A program made the translations under genes and the position numbers. Source: Tetrahymena elliotti 4EA (Eukaryota; Ciliophora; Oligohymenophorea; Hymenostomatida; Tetrahymenidae). From it: 64,000 nucleotides of DNA. The notes under the pieces were generated by a model. The model saw nothing but the letters and a program-made list of their open reading frames with translations, had not been told where the DNA came from and made no database searches. The DNA lies in NCBI GenBank assembly GCA_000231825.2, contig JH720305.1, positions 97,949 through 161,948 on the forward strand, written 5' to 3'. Positions 13,196-26,134 of the stretch are shown piece after piece. Within the stretch, counting starts at the first letter, position 1; each line of letters opens with the position of its first letter.

Positions 13196-15039
13196 TTATT
13201 TTTGTTAAATAACTTGCTTGTTAGGTATTTTCAGTAAAAACAAACAGTACAAATTTAATGAAAAAATTATAGATGGATAAATAATTAGAAGAATTTTATC
13301 TCTTCACATAATTATATTTATTTATTTGATACAAAATGAAATGTACAAAGTAAAGATTTTTTCATTAATAAACATAAATTTAAAGCAAATAAAAAAATTT
13401 TTTGGAATACTAAGATTAAAAAAAATAAATAAATAATATTTTTTCATTATTTGATTTTTTTCTTTCAAAGAAAATTCAGAATTATTAAAAAACTTAGGAT
13501 TATTTTTTTTTAAATTTCTATTTAAACTTTAAAATAAATTTAAAAAATATTAAAACATGAATATTTAAACATGCTAATTTATTTTAAAAAAAATATGAAG
13601 ACTAAAATAAAGAATATGAAAAAAATAAAAAATATATTTGTTCATGAAATCGAAAGTCAACTATTTAGGAGGGCAATTCAGTAGAATTTCAATAAGTATT
13701 AGCTAGAAAATTGAATGTAGACTAGACATCAAACTTTATTATTATTTTTTCAGAATTTATCAAAAAAAAAAATGTTTAATCTTAATTTCTCTATCAAATT
13801 TTTTAATTATTTTTATGAAAAAGGTTTGCTTTAAGCTATAAGAAAATGGTAATTCATATGAAAAACTGAATTAGATTCTATCTGATTATTAAGATATAAA
13901 TTTGGAGAGCAAGGCAATAAATAATTTCTTTCCTTTAAAAATCAGTGAAAACTTTAGTCTATTGTTTTTATATTTACCTATTTGAATTTTACTTACTAGA
14001 GAATCTATTAAAATAAATTAATATTAAATTTACAAAATCATAATTAAAAAAAACAATAAGTCTTTTGTATTGAGAGTATCAATTAAATTAAAAATTAAAT
14101 AGATAAGATTATTGAAAAGAATACAACTATTAATTAGAGTATTTAAGTATTATGAAGATTTAAGAGCTGGGAAGCTTCTATTGTATTCAGGATCATAATA
14201 TATTATTATTTTTTTCTGCTTTTCTAACTTTTTTGAATTTCTAAATAGTTTTTTTATGTGTATTGATTATTAAAATTAACTTTTTTAAATCATAGTTCAT
14301 ATGCTATTTCAATTAGTAGATTATTTGTCAGTTAATCATTTTTTATTCATATGATTCAGTGAATGTTGCTATTTTTATTTTTTAATGTGCAATTAATAAA
14401 TAGCTTACTTAAAATGTTATCAATTTGATGAAAAATTTTTAAAAAATAATTAAAATGCTACCCTCCAAATTAAATACCTCAATGGTTAATTATTGGAAGG
14501 AGCAAACACTATTTTTTTCCTCTAGGCCTAAATAAAGAGACATCTGTGTTAATTCTCTAGAAGTAGTTATTTTATTGCTAATATTTATAAAATTCAGTTT
14601 GTTAATTATTATTACTATTTTCTTTTTGATGATTTTTTAAGAAAATTTCAGAAAAAAAGTTTAAAGAATTAAAATTTAATGTAAATTTTAATTTTAATTG
14701 ATAAATTTTTATTATCTTTTCAAAAAGCTTAATAACAAAAGGTAAAATCTTAAATTTTTGTATGAATCTCCTAGTAATTTAATACATTAAATGAAAAATA
14801 TATTTATTATTTTTTACTTAGTTAAGCAGTTTAAATAGTAGTTAGTTATATTTATTATTATGATTATTTTTATTTTTTTTGAATAATTAAAGGATATAAA
14901 CTAGAAATAAAATCATAAAATTATATGATTCATTTTAAAAATAGATACACTGATAAAATAAAAATTAATTAGTTTACCTAAATTTATTTAAGTTTTCCAA
15001 AATGTTCCAAGATATAAAATATTTCAGATTAATTAAAGT
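13196..15039. other. Intergenic, no gene recognised
   Basis: About 1.8 kb of very AT-rich DNA. No coding frame with family features, tRNA or long repeat was seen, except that from about 14975 it joins the upstream homology shared by members B and C. Confidence 0.55.
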
Positions 15040-15082
15040 AGAAGGAAAAAAAAGATATTTCTCTTTTTTTGAAGGAACAAAC
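15040..15082 (+). promoter_or_regulatory. Conserved upstream element, copy C
   Basis: AGAAGGAAAAAAAAG, ATATTTCTC, a T tract and GAAGGAACAAAC, 75 bp before the start of member C. The preceding ~65 bp (from about 14975) also match copy B closely. Confidence 0.5.
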
Positions 15083-15157
15083 TCAATTAAAGTAATTAAC
15101 AAATTAATTTTTTTTATAATTAATATAAATTAAGTAACAATTAATAAATATCAAATA

Positions 15158-17644
15158 ATGAAAATACTGAGAAAGATAATTAAAATTTATTTCTTTTTAG
15201 CTGCATTAATATTTCTTTCAATTTCAGCTAAAATTTGCCAATAAAAAATTTTTGATGAGAATCCTCAATTATTCCAATGCAGTAATTGTGGATTAGTTTC
15301 AGAGGCTTTAAATTGCTCTAAAAATTGTTTGTAGTCTGAGCAATAATATTACTACTCAGGAGTTCTTAATTAATGTGCTGTTTATAAAGGTGAAGGATAC
15401 ATTTAAAGTGAGCTTGATAGTAAAATTTATTGTATAGATGGCTTCATAAGAGATTCTACATCAGATAAATGCTCAAAGAAATCAACTTGTCCCTAAGGTA
15501 TATTTAATCAAGATCTTAACTTATTTTTATGTAGTGATTGCTTCTTAGTTTCAGATATTAGCTATTGTGATAATAGTGAATTTATATATTGTAAATATAT
15601 GTAATATTACTCAGGTTCATATTGTTATTATCATTGTGGCAATGGAATAATATTTTCTAGTATTACTGAATTTGATTGCGGAAATGGCCAAAATTGCATA
15701 GAAGGATTTAAATGGGATCCTTAGAATAAATATTGCAAAAAGTGTGATTAAATTATCATTAATTAAAATTTTAATATATACTAATGTCCAAATTGTTCTT
15801 ATGCTTCAGAGATAGCATTATGTAATAATAACTGTAAAAAATAGTAATACTTTTCAAAAATACATGGGTGTTTTACATATTAAGAAAGTGGATAGATCAC
15901 AACAAGTACCTGTGTGGATGGATTTTTTTGGAATTCTTAAACAAGCTAATGCTAAAAAAATTGTAGTTTAATGATTATAGATAGTAATTTAAATATCTAT
16001 CGATGTGAAAACTGTACATTCTCATAACAAACAAGTTTTTGTAATAATTTTTGCGAAAAGTCTTAATTTTATTCAGGTGGAAAGAATAAATGTATGGATT
16101 ATTGTGGAAATGGAAGAGTTATAGATGATAAAGCATATTGCGAGTCCTCAACTACTTGTATTGATGGCTATTTATGGGATAGTTCAAAATAGGAATGTAC
16201 AAAATGTGATAATAGTATTTTTAGTGATAATTAAAATTTATTTGTAAATCTCATCTTTTGTCAATATTGTGATTTGGTATTATCAAAATAACCTTAAAAT
16301 TGTGGCAAATGTAATCCAAATTATTTTTATTCTTCCAATTTAAATAAGTGTTTTTTTTACTGTGGAAATGGAATAATTGCAAACAACGCCTTTGGTTGTC
16401 CATAATCTAATAGTTGTATAGATAGCTTCTAATGGAATTCATCAACTTAAAAATGTGAATATAAATGTACTTAAGGTGTTATTGATACCTATCTAAACTT
16501 AATTCAATGTGAAAATTGTAGTTATACTTCAAATAATGATTTTTGCACTAATCCCTGCAGAAATTATTAGTATTATTCTCAAACAACAAATGGTAAATGC
16601 ATGAATTTATGTAGAACTGGAGGTTAAATTTCAGAAAATTCAACGCCTTGTGAATTATCTAATTAGTGCGTAGATGGATTTATGTGGAGTACTGCTGCTT
16701 TTTAGTGTGTAAAAGAATAATAACCTTGTAACCAAGGTATTGTTGATTAAACATTTAAGATTTACCAATGCTCAAATTGCATATTAGTAAGTGATACTCA
16801 ACTTTGCTAGAATACCTGCTAGAATTCAGAGTATTTATCATAATATTTAAATTACAAATGCATGAAGATGTGTCAAAAAGGTAAGATTACTGGAGCCCAA
16901 GAATCTTGTGAAAATTCGAATTTATGTGTAGATGGATTTAAATGGAATTCTTTGACTAAAATATGTGAATAGTAATAAACTTGTAATAAAGCTGTCTTTG
17001 ATCCTATTCTAAAGATTTATCAATGCCCTAATTGCAGTTTAGTAACAGATACTTTGCTTTGTAATAACATGTGTTAAATTTCTCAATTTTATTCTTCACA
17101 AAATTAGTGTATGACTTACTGCGGTAATGGAATAATTGCAAAAGATATATCTAGCTGTAAATAATCTAATACCTGCATAGATGGACTTGCTAATTGCAAT
17201 CAAAGTCAGTAAACTGAAAGTCAAAGCTAGCAATACCAAAATAATGACTAAAGTTAATTGATCATTTATATCTTAATAGCTTCACTTGCTATTTTGTTAA
17301 TTATTTTAGTTTATTGTACCATCAAACATTTTAAGTTAGTTATTAAAATTTAGTAATTGCAATTAAATAAAACAGAAACATAATTTGACCAAATGAAAGA
17401 AAAATTTGAGTAAGAAATATAGGCTATACATTAAAAAATAGAAAAGAAAGAATAAACTGGAATCTAATCCCAAGAAATAATACCTACTTTTAATTAAAAA
17501 AGTAAATCTTAAGATTTGGAAGACTAACCAATTGAAGAATAAACAATTTTTAACTGTCAATAAAATGATAATAATTAATACGATTAAACCTCTTAATAAC
17601 ATCTTTAATCAAACCCTGTATTATAAAATCAAGAAAGTTAATGA
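15158..17644 (+). CDS. Cysteine-rich type I membrane protein (member C)
   Basis: An 828-aa single-exon protein, ATG 15158 and TGA 17642. Signal peptide (from MKILRKIIKIYFFLAALIF to about residue 25), then about 675 residues of CxxC repeats with the family's NCxLVS and YCGNG elements. A TM segment (LIIYILIASLAILLIILVY) lies near residue 700, followed by a Gln/Lys/Glu-rich tail. Its first ~120 residues are close to member A (both have a NCGLVSEALNC block), while its second half is closest to member B. I infer a surface or secretory-pathway protein; the ligand is unknown. It converges with the membrane gene at 18424. Confidence 0.88.
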
Positions 17645-18423
17645 ATGAATTATTTAATATTTAATTTAAAGAAGATGGATTCAATTTTTTGTGATATTTT
17701 TAGGTTTTTTATTTTTTCTAATAAAGTTATTTTTAACAATAATAATTAATATGAAATTGTTTTGTCAAGATTTTTGTTGAAGTATTTTAGAAAAATTTTA
17801 TTTGATTCATCTTTAAATTCTATCATAAAATTGAAGAATAAAACAGAATACTTAAGAAATCCTGAAGTTCTTGTTCTACTGAATAGTAGAATTTTTAAAA
17901 TTATATTCAATCATAAAAATTAAAATGAAAACTGAAAATTATATTAAATGTTCTTAATAAAAAATTATTCTATCTTTTTGAGTTCTATGAATAGACTGAT
18001 GAAAATTATTAAAACTAGGGTATAACCACATATAATTACTTAGCTAAATAAAACTATTAATAGAAATTAAAATTAGTTATAGTTTATTAAAATTAAAAAT
18101 AGAAAGATATGATCTGACAGAAATATATGTAAAAATCAATAAAATTTTAGCCAAAAGAAAACATACAGAGTCTAAAGATTCCATTTCATATAAATATATT
18201 ATACAATCATAATCAATATATGGAATTAATTGCCTTAAGCCATCGAACAAGAATATATATAAAAAAATATAGTGTTAATGGCCTTGTTTCCAACTTGCAA
18301 ATTTAAACAATAAATAAAAAAAATCAATTACAAAATAAAAATATATTTAGTGATTTTAAATTAAATCGAAACTAATTCACTCTTTATTTGGATTTACTGC
18401 AAGCTATTTTTAAATTAGTTTAT
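17645..18423. repeat. Segmental duplication, 3' flank of member C
   Basis: The first ~120 bp match the flank of member B from 12232, then the copies diverge until homology resumes near 18300 and runs into the convergent gene (about 18410-18960 versus 12720-13195). No gene recognised. Confidence 0.65.
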
Positions 18424-19962
18424 TCAATTAAAAGTACTTTATACAGTATTTAATTTTTTTCTCCTAGGAGTGTAAGATATCAAAGTATGAGAAGGGGAGT
18501 ATTAATAATTTCTACTACTCTATTCTATCATTTCATTCTATTCTAAATTTGATGTTTACAATTCTTTTATCTAAGATTTTTAAATTTCGTTTTAGTCATA
18601 TTCATCTTATTAGGTACTTAAGCTTCTATCTTCTTAGATAGAGTCCTCTTCAGTAACTAAATAATGGTTAAGAATATTTTCTGTTTTGAGGTTTTCTTCA
18701 TTAATATTAATAATATCTTTATTCAATTAATGATCTTTAGATCCTTCCTCTAAATCTTTTTAATTATTTTCTTAGTTATTATTTTATTAATTTTATGACA
18801 TAGTTTTAAGATTAGAAGATAAATCTTTTTTATTGACCAATTCAAATTTATCTTTGGCTTATTATTTAACTTGACTTTCTTTGTTGAATTCTTAAGAATT
18901 TATTTTATTCATTTGTTAATCAAGAAGATTTCTTTTTTCCTTTTATTTTTATAATTAAAAGAATAAACACTCATCATTCATTTTATCAGATTCTCTTCTT
19001 TTTCCTAACAAATAGAATATGGTCTATTTGAAGAACAAAACTATGTAAAAATAAAAAGAGTTCAATGAAATTATTAGCATATTCAAATCTAATATTAAGA
19101 GAGGTTAATATGTCCATTTTGGTATGGGTATTCTATTATATGTAATTAAAGCAAAATCTTAAACATGCCTTAAAACATTTCTATCTAATGAGTTTTTATA
19201 AGCTGCAGTTTTATCTCCATAAAAGTTTAAATAGCAATTTTGTGTTTCAATCATATCTTAAAAGGGAATATCTGAAGACATACATAACCAGCTTGGTAGT
19301 TTCACTTCACTAAATAAGTAATAATTATAGCATAAATTATTTTACTATTCCTATGTAGATACTAATTAGCTCGGCTTTTGCAATTACTATGATTGATATT
19401 GGTTTGATTAACTGTTTTAAGAATGTAAAGTAAAATCTGAATTCTGGTAATTATGATCACATGCTAACTTATCTCTTTTAAAGTAGAAGTGATTAGGTGA
19501 AATTTTGTAATTAGCTCTGTTTTTACTTAAAGAAGATTAACATCCATAACCTAGCATTTATTAATTATTATAAAGAAAATTTATGTAGAGTATTGAATAA
19601 GATTCTACTCCTCCTAAATTTATGAACTCTTAGCCTATGACTTAACACTAAGAGACTTCTTATAGCTAAATATCAAGTGTTTTGTTCTAAATTCCATAAA
19701 AGGTATCAAAGTAAATCCAAATGCTAGCCACAAATAGTAGCAAGTTTATCAAGTTATAGAAATTTATTCTATTATTAATTGGTCTCCAAAATATAAAGTA
19801 GTATAAAATCATAATGATAACTAGAGATGGAATGCTTAAACATGCAAGATAAACATACTTTTGTTCTCTGTAAAAAATAGCCAATATCAGAAATTAAGTT
19901 AAAAAACACAACAATTAAACAATCACAAAATGATAAAAATTTTTTTGATTGTTCAAACTCAT
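18424..19962 (-). CDS. Multi-span membrane protein, function unknown
   Basis: A 512-aa single-exon minus-strand protein, ATG at 19962-19960 and TGA at 18426-18424. Three hydrophobic segments occupy roughly the first 90 residues (including YVYLACLSIPSLVIIMILYY and FYNLINLLLFVASIWIYF). A polar, Cys-containing region of about 190 residues follows, then another membrane segment (ILDLNMLIISLNSFYFYIVL) near residue 310. The last ~170 residues are a charged Gln/Asn/Glu/Lys tail ending in a basic PRRKK patch. I do not recognise the family. A 5'-truncated duplicate lies at 12738-13195. Confidence 0.8.
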
Positions 19963-20478
19963 TTCTTAGTTAGTTCTACTTTAGTTATAAAAAATCTGTT
20001 TTACTCAATATTTTATTATTTCAAAAAAATTAATTAATTTTCTGTTTAATTCATCTACCAAAAGTAGGATCAATATTTTAAAATTAACTTACATATTCTT
20101 TTTATTTTTTAAATGGGTAATTGCAAAAATAAATAAAACATAAATCATAATCATAGCTTTCATCACATTAAATTTAATTCTAATTTTTGAAGAAAAAATT
20201 GTATTTTTATTTATTAACATTCATTCATAGATTTCAAGATTACAACCTGGAAAATTGGCTTTAATAATCAACCTTGAGATTTCTGGATTAAAATTCATTT
20301 CTTAATTTCATTGATAAATTTGTAAATTGTGGTAAAGAAATTAATAAAATAAAAAAAAAATCAATTTAAATCTAAATTATATGAACAGAGAAAAAAACCC
20401 TTGTCAATATTAGTTAGTATGATAAAAACAGTGATTAATAATATCATACTAGTTCATTTAAAAGGTGAAGGATAAATA
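19963..20478. other. Intergenic, no gene recognised
   Basis: AT-rich spacer between two minus-strand genes, probably holding the promoter of the 18424-19962 gene. Nothing else recognised. Confidence 0.5.
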
Positions 20479-20907
20479 TCATAAAATACAGAACAACGAG
20501 AAACTATCTAATAGTAAATCATGTAACTTATCAGAAATTGAATTACAAATCTCAATTTAGAAATCAAAACCATAGTTTAAATTGAATATAATTAAATAAT
20601 TATCTTCTACCTAAAGAACATCACTTTTTCTATATATTTTTTCAAATTTGCATTATTCATAAGCCATTTTCATGAGTTCATCAGGAATTTCTAAATAATC
20701 TTTCTATTTTTCAACAAATAAGTAATAGTAATATGGATATTTCAAACAAAACAGGATATTAAAATTGTAACTCTCAATAATAGTCTTCAGATTAAATGAA
20801 AATATAAATAAATTCATCTATTACCATTTTAGGATCCATTTCTATATATTTTATATTGGAACTAAGTATTTTTAATTTAAAACTATTATATTTTAATACA
20901 AAATCAT
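20479..20907 (-). CDS. Hypothetical protein, exon structure uncertain
   Basis: The minus strand from about 20700 to TGA 20481-20479 encodes a well-composed peptide (DYLEIPDELMKMAYEQ, KIYRKSDVLQ, NLNYGFDFQI) unlike the surrounding AT-rich noise. Two models fit. One is uninterrupted from ATG 20907 (142 aa). The other starts at ATG 20842, which opens MDPKM, with an intron GTAATAG...AAATAG before KDYLEIPDE; this gives a shorter, more globular protein and avoids an implausibly Phe/Tyr/Asn-rich stretch. I prefer the spliced model. No family recognised. Confidence 0.4.
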
Positions 20908-22949
20908 TACTTTTAGAGTAAAATAATTTTGCTTGAAATAACTACATTTTAGTTTTCCTTTTTGAATGTTAAAACTGCCTTGTAAAATAACAAAAGCTTA
21001 TTCGAAAGGTTTTATAAAGATTTATTCAGGCTTGAATAGTTCTAAGTCCAAATTTTTGGAGTATGCATGTGCTATAAAAGTAAAGGAATGGTTATTTGTT
21101 TGTTTGGTTACTTGGTTGTCTGGTTATTTGTTTGGTAGGTTGTTTGCATGCTTGCTTGCTTTTTTTATTTATTTGTGGGCTGGTAATTCATTTTAAATAC
21201 TGATTGACCTAGTTATATTATGAGTTTACATTTTTAAAATTTTGAACAAACACATTCATTCTTTTTTTTAGCTTTACTTTTTGTGGAAAAATATATTGTT
21301 GTCATTCCAACAAAAGAGCAATAAAAATTATCAGAAATATTAAACATTTTATAAAAATAAATTATTAAAAATTCTTAAAAAACCTTTCATTTATTAAATG
21401 AATAACTTAAAATAGATCTTATTACAAAGCTATTTGCTTTGCTTATTATCTGTTTCTTTTTTTAGTTAAAACTTTCTAGAAAAATAGCAAGGAAAAAAGT
21501 CTTTTTAACAGGATTTTATAATTCTGAATGAACAAATACGTAAATTTAACTTAATCCTCATCTAAAATCCATACTATGCCAGATTTTAAAATGAGATTTT
21601 TGACAATAGCATTTTATTTTTAAAAGCTTTTTTTATGATGAATTTACTTTTTTAATGTTTTTTTTTTCTGCTTTTTCCCTTTGATCTTAAATTTTTAATG
21701 CTTAAAAATGGATATATTTTGTTTACCCTTAATAATATCTGAGAACTTTGATCATTTATTGAAATACAATGCAGTATCCATCTTTAGCTAATCTGAAAAA
21801 TTAAGACATATTAAAATACAATTTTTTACTAGCCGAGATGCCAAATATCGGAAGATATAATTTTTATGATATTTTGAGAAATTTAATGATTTAATAAAAT
21901 ATGTAAGAGTTATGAAATTTTAGAAAATCCCTTTGAAAAATTAAAATTATTTCATGTTTCTTTTGAGAATATGTAAAATTAGTTGTAGTTTCGATGTATA
22001 TTTTTTAAAATCATGAAAAGTGTAAAACATTTGTAGCTATTTAATGATTTATATTTAAGTAGTACAACTTGTTATATTGTGGTAACTTATATTTTTAGGA
22101 TTAAACCATAGAGATACTTGAATCAAATTGTATGAAAATAGATTTAAGTGAAAGAAATATGTGGATTAAAAGAATAGTTGATCAAAAATTTAATTTTTTT
22201 AACTTAAATATTGTTATTATCAACATAATGCATATTTTTCCATTTATTAAAAGAATAAAATTGTGTATTATCATTTTATTATGAAATACCATATGTCTAA
22301 TCTGGTAAATCAAAATTTGTTTCATAACAGATCAATGAGTTTTTAGCTAATCCTTTACTTGTTACATAAGTTCATATTTTTTTCTTCTTTTAGAGTTATT
22401 AATCTATGTAGATTTTACTTTATTTGGTTATTCACTGATTCTTCTTTTTTTTAAATAATTTATTTGTAAGCTAATTTAATTGCTATTGGTAATATATTTG
22501 AGTCTTTTTCAATAGTAATTAATAATGAAGTTTAAAAAAACTAATTCAGACAGAAAAAGGGATTTAATTTTCGAGAAATTTTTAAGTCATAAAATAAGAA
22601 TAAAAGATGTAATTTGAGGTATTTTTGTTAATGTGAAAGAGAGAATAAAGATTTTATGTGCTGCTTGAAAATAAAAGATAGTAAACCGTTTAGTATTTAT
22701 TGGTTATTTAATTTGATCACAGCCAATAAATTAAAAAGATTTACCTTACAAAATCTATAATTTTTTTACTTTAATAATTGTGTATGCGTATTAGAGGTTA
22801 TTAATTCTGTGAATTTTTCGATCATTTAATTGACTTACATCACTTTAACTATTTTTAAAATATAAATGTAGTAATTAAAATCCAACCTCGTAAACAATTA
22901 ATTAATTATTAAAATAAAAAAAATCTAATCAGATTCAATTTGAAGTAAA
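20908..22949. other. Intergenic, no gene recognised
   Basis: About 2 kb. A short GTTTGTTTGGTTACTTGG-type low-complexity tract lies at about 21098-21170; its apparent reading frame is a by-product of the repeat. The rest is AT-rich without recognisable genes and should include the amylase promoter just before 22950. Confidence 0.55.
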
Positions 22950-25900
22950 ATGAAAAAATTGCTTTTAATCGCTACTCTTATTTCAATCTTTACAGGATTG
23001 GTAATTTACGGCTACTCTAATATCTAAAACGACTCTGGAGTTAAAAACTTACAAGTCTAAGACTACTGCAACAACTACAATGATTAAAATGGTTGCAAGA
23101 GTGGATCTTAAACTGATAACCCTCCTGACTGGGCAGATAGACGTTGGTAAACTCCTCCTAGAGGCAATCCTATGTGGAAGTATCTATCTATTTATTTTTA
23201 ATTAAAAATTACGTTTCTTTCTTACACATTATTTTTTCTTAAAATTTAATAATTGGAGATTCTACATATACATACAAATTTAATCAATGGCTTCTCATAT
23301 TTCTTTTATTTTTTTCAAATAAAATCCATTTTAATCTAATTATTTTTTTTAAAAATTTTTGATTTTAGATTTAAAATTTATTTATTTTAAAAGGGAATCT
23401 TACTAAGATATGAATGTTTTAGTTGGACACTCTTAGGTTGTTTATGATAAGAGTCTCACCTCTGCTACAGTTAATTTCAACACTATTACTAAAGATCCTA
23501 ATGCTCAAGTTCAATACACTTTTGGCAACAACGCTCCTTAAAAATCTAACTCTTTCAAGGTTGACACTTCAGTCACTGAGTTGACTTTGAAGGCTGAAAT
23601 TGTTGATTCTAATGGAAAAGTTACTGCTACTTTAGTTGTTGAGCCCTAACAATTCGTTTGGAGTCATCCTACTGTTAATCAACCCTCCAATTACTAAAAT
23701 GGTCAAAAGGGTGCTATTATTGAAATGTTCGGATGGCCCTACAAGGATATCGAATAAGAATGTGAATCCCTTGGTAAGATGGGATGGATGGGTGTTAAGG
23801 TTTTCCCTTCTCAAGAAGCTATCTTCCGTTTTGATGGTTGCGAAAATGGTGAGCTTAACCCTGTAAATTTTTTTTTTTTTTTGCATAATATTTAATAGTG
23901 GTTCATAATTGCTTCAATTCTTGTCAAATGATTTTGTAATTTAGACTGATTTTAAAAATAAAAGAAAGAATAGTTAGTACTATTTGTCTAATTCCCAATT
24001 ATTAATTCACACCACAAATTAAAATTTCTTTTACTTTAATTAATAAATTAATTGTTCTCCTTTTAATAATTTATTAGTGGTACTTTGTTTATCAACCAGT
24101 CAGCTACAGATAAAATTCTCGTATGGGAACAAGAGAAGAATTAATTTCTATGATTAACACTTGCAGAAAGAACAACGTTAGAGTTTACGCTGATGCAGTC
24201 GTTAACCACATGACAGGTATCAATAAATTACATTACTATTTTTTAGCAAAAAATAATCATTTTTGTATTTAATTAATGCTAAAAAAAACTTACTTTTTAT
24301 TTTAGAATTACTCATTTTACCTTTTCTGAATAGAAAATAATCTTTTTTATACTTAATTTTAATTCAAAGTAATCAAATAATTAATCAATTCTTTTATAAA
24401 GGAAATGGTAATGATGCTTTCCCTGATCACTGCTCTGGTTCAAACTACTGGGGTGGTAAGAATACTACTGCTGGATCTCCTTTCTATACTTAAGGTTATG
24501 CTTACTAACCTTGGAATGTTACAGGACAAAGACCAGGTAATGAAAACCCTGCTGTTCCCTATGGACCTTTAGATTTCCATTGTGAAAGATCTCTTAATTC
24601 TTGGTCTGATGGTTTCTTATTAAATTACGGATGGTTATCTGGATTATGCGATTTGAACACTGAATAAGTAATTCAATTAAATGATTAATATAAATGAATT
24701 TTTAAAATTATTTTAAATTAATAAAAAGGATAATGTCAGATAAAGAATTGCTGATTACTTTACTGATTTAATGTCTTTAGGTTTTTCAGGTCTTAGAATT
24801 GATGCTGCCAAGCACATTTCTCCTGAAAATTTGGCTGCTATCTTTGCAAAATTCAAAGCTAACATGGGTGGCTAATTCCCTGTTGACTTTATTGCTTACT
24901 TAGAAGTTATTATTGGAGGTGAAAAGGATTTGTTGGAATGTTCAAACAACTATTACAACTAGTAAATTAATCAATCAATCAATCAATTAAATAATTTATT
25001 TATTTTTCATTTATTCTATTAATAGTGCTGTTAATTTCAACAACTTGATGAGCAAAGCTGGTTTAAATGATAAGGAAATCAATGCAATTAAAATATGGAG
25101 TAGTGATTACCCCAAGGAATTCCCTATTTGTGGATATTGGGTTATCCCCTCAGAAAGATTCGCTATTGAAAATGACTGTCATGATGATTAAGTAAAATAA
25201 AATATATTAAAATCATTTTTAATTTGGTAAAATTTAATTAATTAATAGTTCCCTGGTTCCTCATCTAGAGATATGGGTGACAAAGGTTCAGTATTAGTTA
25301 AAGAGAGAAATCAAGAACTTCACAGACATTTCGAAGTTGAATTATTTACAAGAACTGATGGTAACTGGTAGATCAAGCTTGTCTTATCTTCATACTCATT
25401 CATCAATGATGGTTTTGGTTTCCCTGATGGTTACAGGTATATTTGATTAAATTACATAAGAATTAAAATTTATTAATTGTAATCCTTAAATAAAAAGTGA
25501 CTGTGCCCTTTGTTCCACTGATGCCTGCAAATAATAATGTTAACATTCTGTTCCCAAACAAACTGCTTACAATCCTAATGTAAACAATATAAATATTCTT
25601 ACATTTATTTCTTTCAATTATTTAATAAATTCTAAAGAAGTTCCATAAGAAAAAAAGCAAAGTAAACTATTTTCCAAACCCACCAAATATTATTTTATTG
25701 AAATTTTGTATGATTTATTTATTTATTTAGATAAATAAAACAAATTAAAAAAAGAGAAAATAATTTTAGAAATAGCTCAAGATTTTTTAGCGTTTTTGAT
25801 AGATTTTTACAAACAAAATTTGATTTGGAAATAAAATGCAATTTTGATAAAAAATTTTTAGATTTTAATAAAATTGAAATTAATTATTTTACATAGCAAC

Positions 25901-26134
25901 CCATTTATTCAAGATTTTATTTTGTTTTTATTCTATTTATTTATTAATGAATTTATTTTTATATTTTAGAGTTGTGGTTATGATTGCTTCGAAAATGGTG
26001 GTTGGACTCCTAATAGATATACTAGAGTTCATAGAGATTTATCTATCATCAAGGCTATGAGATCATGGATGGGATTAAATGCTAATGTCTCTAATGGTGA
26101 CTTAGGTTTACCCTCTGGTTGCTAAGCTAAGTGA
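22950..26134 (+). CDS. Secreted alpha-amylase (GH13), nine exons
   Basis: A 645-aa glycoside hydrolase family 13 alpha-amylase. Exons: 22950-23179, 23394-23862, 24078-24216, 24402-24667, 24729-24961, 25026-25191, 25249-25436, 25498-25579, 25970-26134; all phases close and introns are GT...AG. Signal peptide about residues 1-21 (MKKLLLIATLISIFTGLVIY). An extra N-terminal region of about 80-160 looks like a beta-sandwich starch-binding module (inference). Catalytic motifs are DAVVNH (272-277), the nucleophile Asp393 in GLRIDAAKH, acid/base Glu427 in AYLEVI, and His498-Asp499 in ENDCHDDQ as the third conserved site. The C-terminal part is Cys-rich. Expected to hydrolyse internal alpha-1,4 bonds of starch or glycogen outside the cell or in food vacuoles. 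Confidence 0.93.

Noticed and set aside
3891..17644. Zinc-finger (LSD1-type) assignment of the cysteine-rich proteins
   Set aside because: CxxC spacing can resemble zinc ribbons, but signal peptides, a single TM segment and extracellular-type cysteine periodicity argue for disulfide-bonded surface proteins.
20966..21196. 76-aa frame with a Trp/Leu/Phe-rich end
   Set aside because: The second half is a translation of a GTTTG-type low-complexity tract; no family feature or upstream signal.
23632..23886. Open frames on both strands over amylase exon 2
   Set aside because: They are out-of-frame readings of the amylase gene; the GH13 frame with spliced exons explains the DNA fully.
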